Assembly: GCF_028368975.1 (NCBI RefSeq)
Contig: NZ_JAQNDM010000002.1
Span: 4,396,425-4,460,424 of the forward strand
Length of the DNA: 64,000 nt
Direction of reading: 5' to 3'
DNA from: Stigmatella ashevillena
GTDB taxonomy: Bacteria > Myxococcota > Myxococcia > Myxococcales > Myxococcaceae
In this document: piece after piece, positions 62,543 through 64,000 of the stretch
Layout: the number at the start of each line of letters is the position of its first letter
How positions within the stretch are numbered: the stretch's first letter is position 1
Made by a program: the position numbers and the translations under genes
Notes under the pieces: generated by a model
The model's database searches: none
Told to the model about the DNA's origin: nothing
What the model saw: only the letters and a program-made list of their open reading frames with translations

Positions 62543-64000
62543 TCACCCCACCCCAGGAGCCACGGGGCGGCGTGGCTGGAGCGCCCGGCGCACCTTGGCC
62601 GCGAGCACATCCGGGTTCACCGGGTAGGCCAGCACGTCATCGGCCCCCGCATCGAGCCCCTCCTCCACCAGGTCTGGATCCTCCGGAGGGGCCAGGACGA
62701 AGATGGGCAGAGCCGCCGTGTCCGCCGCCTCCCGGAGCGAGCGGGTGAGGGCGGCCCCGTCTCCATCCGGCAGGTGCGAGGCCACCACGAGCGCCTGAGC
62801 CCCTTCGCCCAGCAGTTGCCGGACGCGCGTCACCGTGTCCGCGAGCAACACCCGCACCCCATCGGCCAGGAAGCGGGCATGGAGGGTGGCGGAGCGCTGC
62901 GAGTCCGGCTCGGCGAGCACCACCGTGCCCGCCCGGGAGTCCCCGAGCACCAGCTCCGAGATTTCCGCGGACAGGGCCTCCAGCACCGTGCCCGGCAACC
63001 GGCCCTCCTCCCGCAGCCGCATGAGCGCGCGGGCCGCCATGTCCGGGGCGGGCGCCGAGGAGCCCATCGCTTCCACGAGGGCCACCGCCGCCGCGAGGGC
63101 CTGCGCCGTCCGGGGTGCTTGGGAGGACTGCGCGGCGCCCTCGGCGCAGACCTGGATGAGGGCCGCCACCTCGCTCGCCTCCCGTCCGAGCACCGCGCGC
63201 ACCGACTCGCACGAGGGCCTCGCCAGGAACTCCTTGCCCTCCAGGCGTGCCGCGCAGGCGATGGCATAGGCCACGGCGGCGCCCTGCTCGGCCTCCGCCG
63301 CGCCCGCCCCCATGCGGAGCGCCACGTGCCGGGTCAGCCGGGCCAGCACCGCCCCCTGTCCCCCCGCGCCTCCCAGCGCGGCCAGGGCCGCCTCCAGGAT
63401 CCGGGCGTGCAGCCGCGTCCCCCCGCTCGAAGCCCCCGCCTCTGCGCCCACGGCCTCCGCCAGCGCGGGCCCACCCCCCTCGGGCTCCCGAGAGGGCCCT
63501 TCACCGGTCTGCTCGAGGGCCTCCCTGGGCATGGGAGGAGGAAGGCCGGAGGAGGGGCCCTCCACGCTCGCCTTCATCATGCTGGCCCAGTCCATTCCCG
63601 CCGGGGGGTCCTCTCCGAGATAGAAGCGGTTGATGGCCCGCCGGATGGCCCCATCGCTGGCGAGCACGCCGCGCACCGCGTAGCCCGTGAGGAACTGGAG
63701 TTCACTGAGGCGGTCCAGGTTCTCCGGCTCGCGCATGGCGCACACCAGCTCCTTGCCGTGGAGCGTCAAGGGGACGGCCTCGAAACGCGCGGCATGCTCC
63801 AGCGGCAACAAGGACAGCAGGGGCGTGGGAACCGGAAGATGGCGAAGCTGGTGCTCGGCGATGAAGGGAATGCCCAGTTGCTCACTGATGGCGGCCACCA
63901 CGTCCTCATCCGTGACGAGCCCCTCGGCCACCAGCCACTCGCCCAGCTTTCCGCCCTCCCGCCGCTGCCGCTCCAGCATGGCGTGGAGCTGCGGCTCCGA
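62543..64000 (-). CDS. MshEN-domain protein with pseudo-receiver C terminus (5' end outside the window)
   Basis: The frame is open through the right edge (SEPQLHAMLERQRREGG), so the start is not in the window; an internal ATG at 63979 is unlikely to be the true one. The visible 485 residues have an MshEN-type domain, a c-di-GMP-binding or pilus-ATPase N-terminal module (KLGEWLVAEGLVTDEDVVAAISEQLGIPF, to about 130), an Ala/Gly-rich helical middle and a receiver-like fold (TVVLAEPDSQRSATLHARFL onward). The phospho-acceptor site reads ALVVASHLPDGDG, with Ala where Asp is expected, and the usual Lys is Tyr (LAYPVNP), so it cannot be phosphorylated. No Walker motifs. A possible c-di-GMP effector. 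Confidence 0.72.
   Translation of the reverse strand, partial: SEPQLHAMLERQRREGGKLGEWLVAEGLVTDEDVVAAISEQLGIPFIAEHQLRHLPVPTPLLSLLPLEHAARFEAVPLTLHGKELVCAMREPENLDRLSELQFLTGYAVRGVLASDGAIRRAINRFYLGEDPPAGMDWASMMKASVEGPSSGLPPPMPREALEQTGEGPSREPEGGGPALAEAVGAEAGASSGGTRLHARILEAALAALGGAGGQGAVLARLTRHVALRMGAGAAEAEQGAAVAYAIACAARLEGKEFLARPSCESVRAVLGREASEVAALIQVCAEGAAQSSQAPRTAQALAAAVALVEAMGSSAPAPDMAARALMRLREEGRLPGTVLEALSAEISELVLGDSRAGTVVLAEPDSQRSATLHARFLADGVRVLLADTVTRVRQLLGEGAQALVVASHLPDGDGAALTRSLREAADTAALPIFVLAPPEDPDLVEEGLDAGADDVLAYPVNPDVLAAKVRRALQPRRPVAPGVG

Noticed and set aside
62543-64000. Type II secretion or pilus ATPase
   Set aside because: Only an MshEN-type N-terminal module is present; no Walker A or B motif follows.

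Overview
The window looks like chromosome of a myxobacterium, most likely in the Cystobacterineae (Archangium/Cystobacter/Stigmatella-type relatives). The grounds are very GC-rich coding DNA with strong third-position bias, many lipoproteins, an ELWxSDGT-repeat protein, Reg_prop and HNxGN-type sensor kinases, a Ser/Thr kinase, CpaF and LpoA-like proteins, and a myxobacterial DUF2380/TIGR02269-like lipoprotein. Species cannot be set from sequence alone, and no database was consulted. All assignments come from reading motifs and family memory.

Layout. 1-2.65 kb is a ferric-iron ABC importer read leftward (binding protein, permease, start of the ATPase at the edge). 2.7-10 kb holds a PAS sensor kinase, gyrA, a TPR protein, a thioesterase and a secreted M24 peptidase-like protein. 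10.1-10.9 kb is a translationally coupled sixA/DUF952 pair next to a truncated alpha/beta-hydrolase remnant. 11.4-14.2 kb is a Cache/HAMP sensor kinase overlapping a single-domain response regulator. 14.4-18.4 kb has an Ntn amidohydrolase and a 17-copy ELWxSDGT lipoprotein with a CRP-like site upstream.

18.5-23.4 kb is a sulfide-oxidation regulon: a type II sulfide:quinone oxidoreductase diverges from a sigma-54 activator gene that is followed by persulfide dioxygenase, rhodanese and a TauE/SafE exporter. Both arms carry a -24/-12 promoter-like sequence with correct GG-N10-GC spacing and an upstream TGAAAC-repeat element. Together they would oxidise sulfide to persulfide, then to sulfite and thiosulfate, and export the product. 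23.4-27.0 kb is a giant Reg_prop kinase with its LuxR-type regulator. 27.1-33.6 kb has a subtilisin-like lipoprotein protease with a strong terminator, a YfhO-like membrane protein and a Lys/Ala-repeat outer-membrane barrel protein.

33.6-46.6 kb is the accessory part. An HxlR regulator/GST pair sits beside a degenerate class II tRNA-like sequence (possible attachment-site scar). Next come an intact SitA-like lipoprotein toxin and its coupled putative immunity gene, a fragment copied from the barrel gene, the remains of a second toxin with a surviving immunity-like gene, a GH31/GH43 glycosidase pair, and a complete LuxI-type acyl-homoserine-lactone synthase with no LuxR nearby but a perfect 20-bp palindrome in its upstream region. 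A VOC protein and a kelch protein follow.

46.8-64 kb is mostly housekeeping and cell-envelope genes: TPR protein, an Ala/Gly-rich repeat protein, DUF3592, uracil-DNA glycosylase, CpaF ATPase with a Pro-rich tail, two envelope proteins, a Ser/Thr kinase, a GT51-like protein that seems to lack its first catalytic Glu, a flavin reductase, a WD40 lipoprotein with an embedded retropepsin-like segment, an LpoA-like lipoprotein, and an MshEN/pseudo-receiver protein cut by the right edge. No insertion sequence, CRISPR array, rRNA or convincing functional tRNA was seen.
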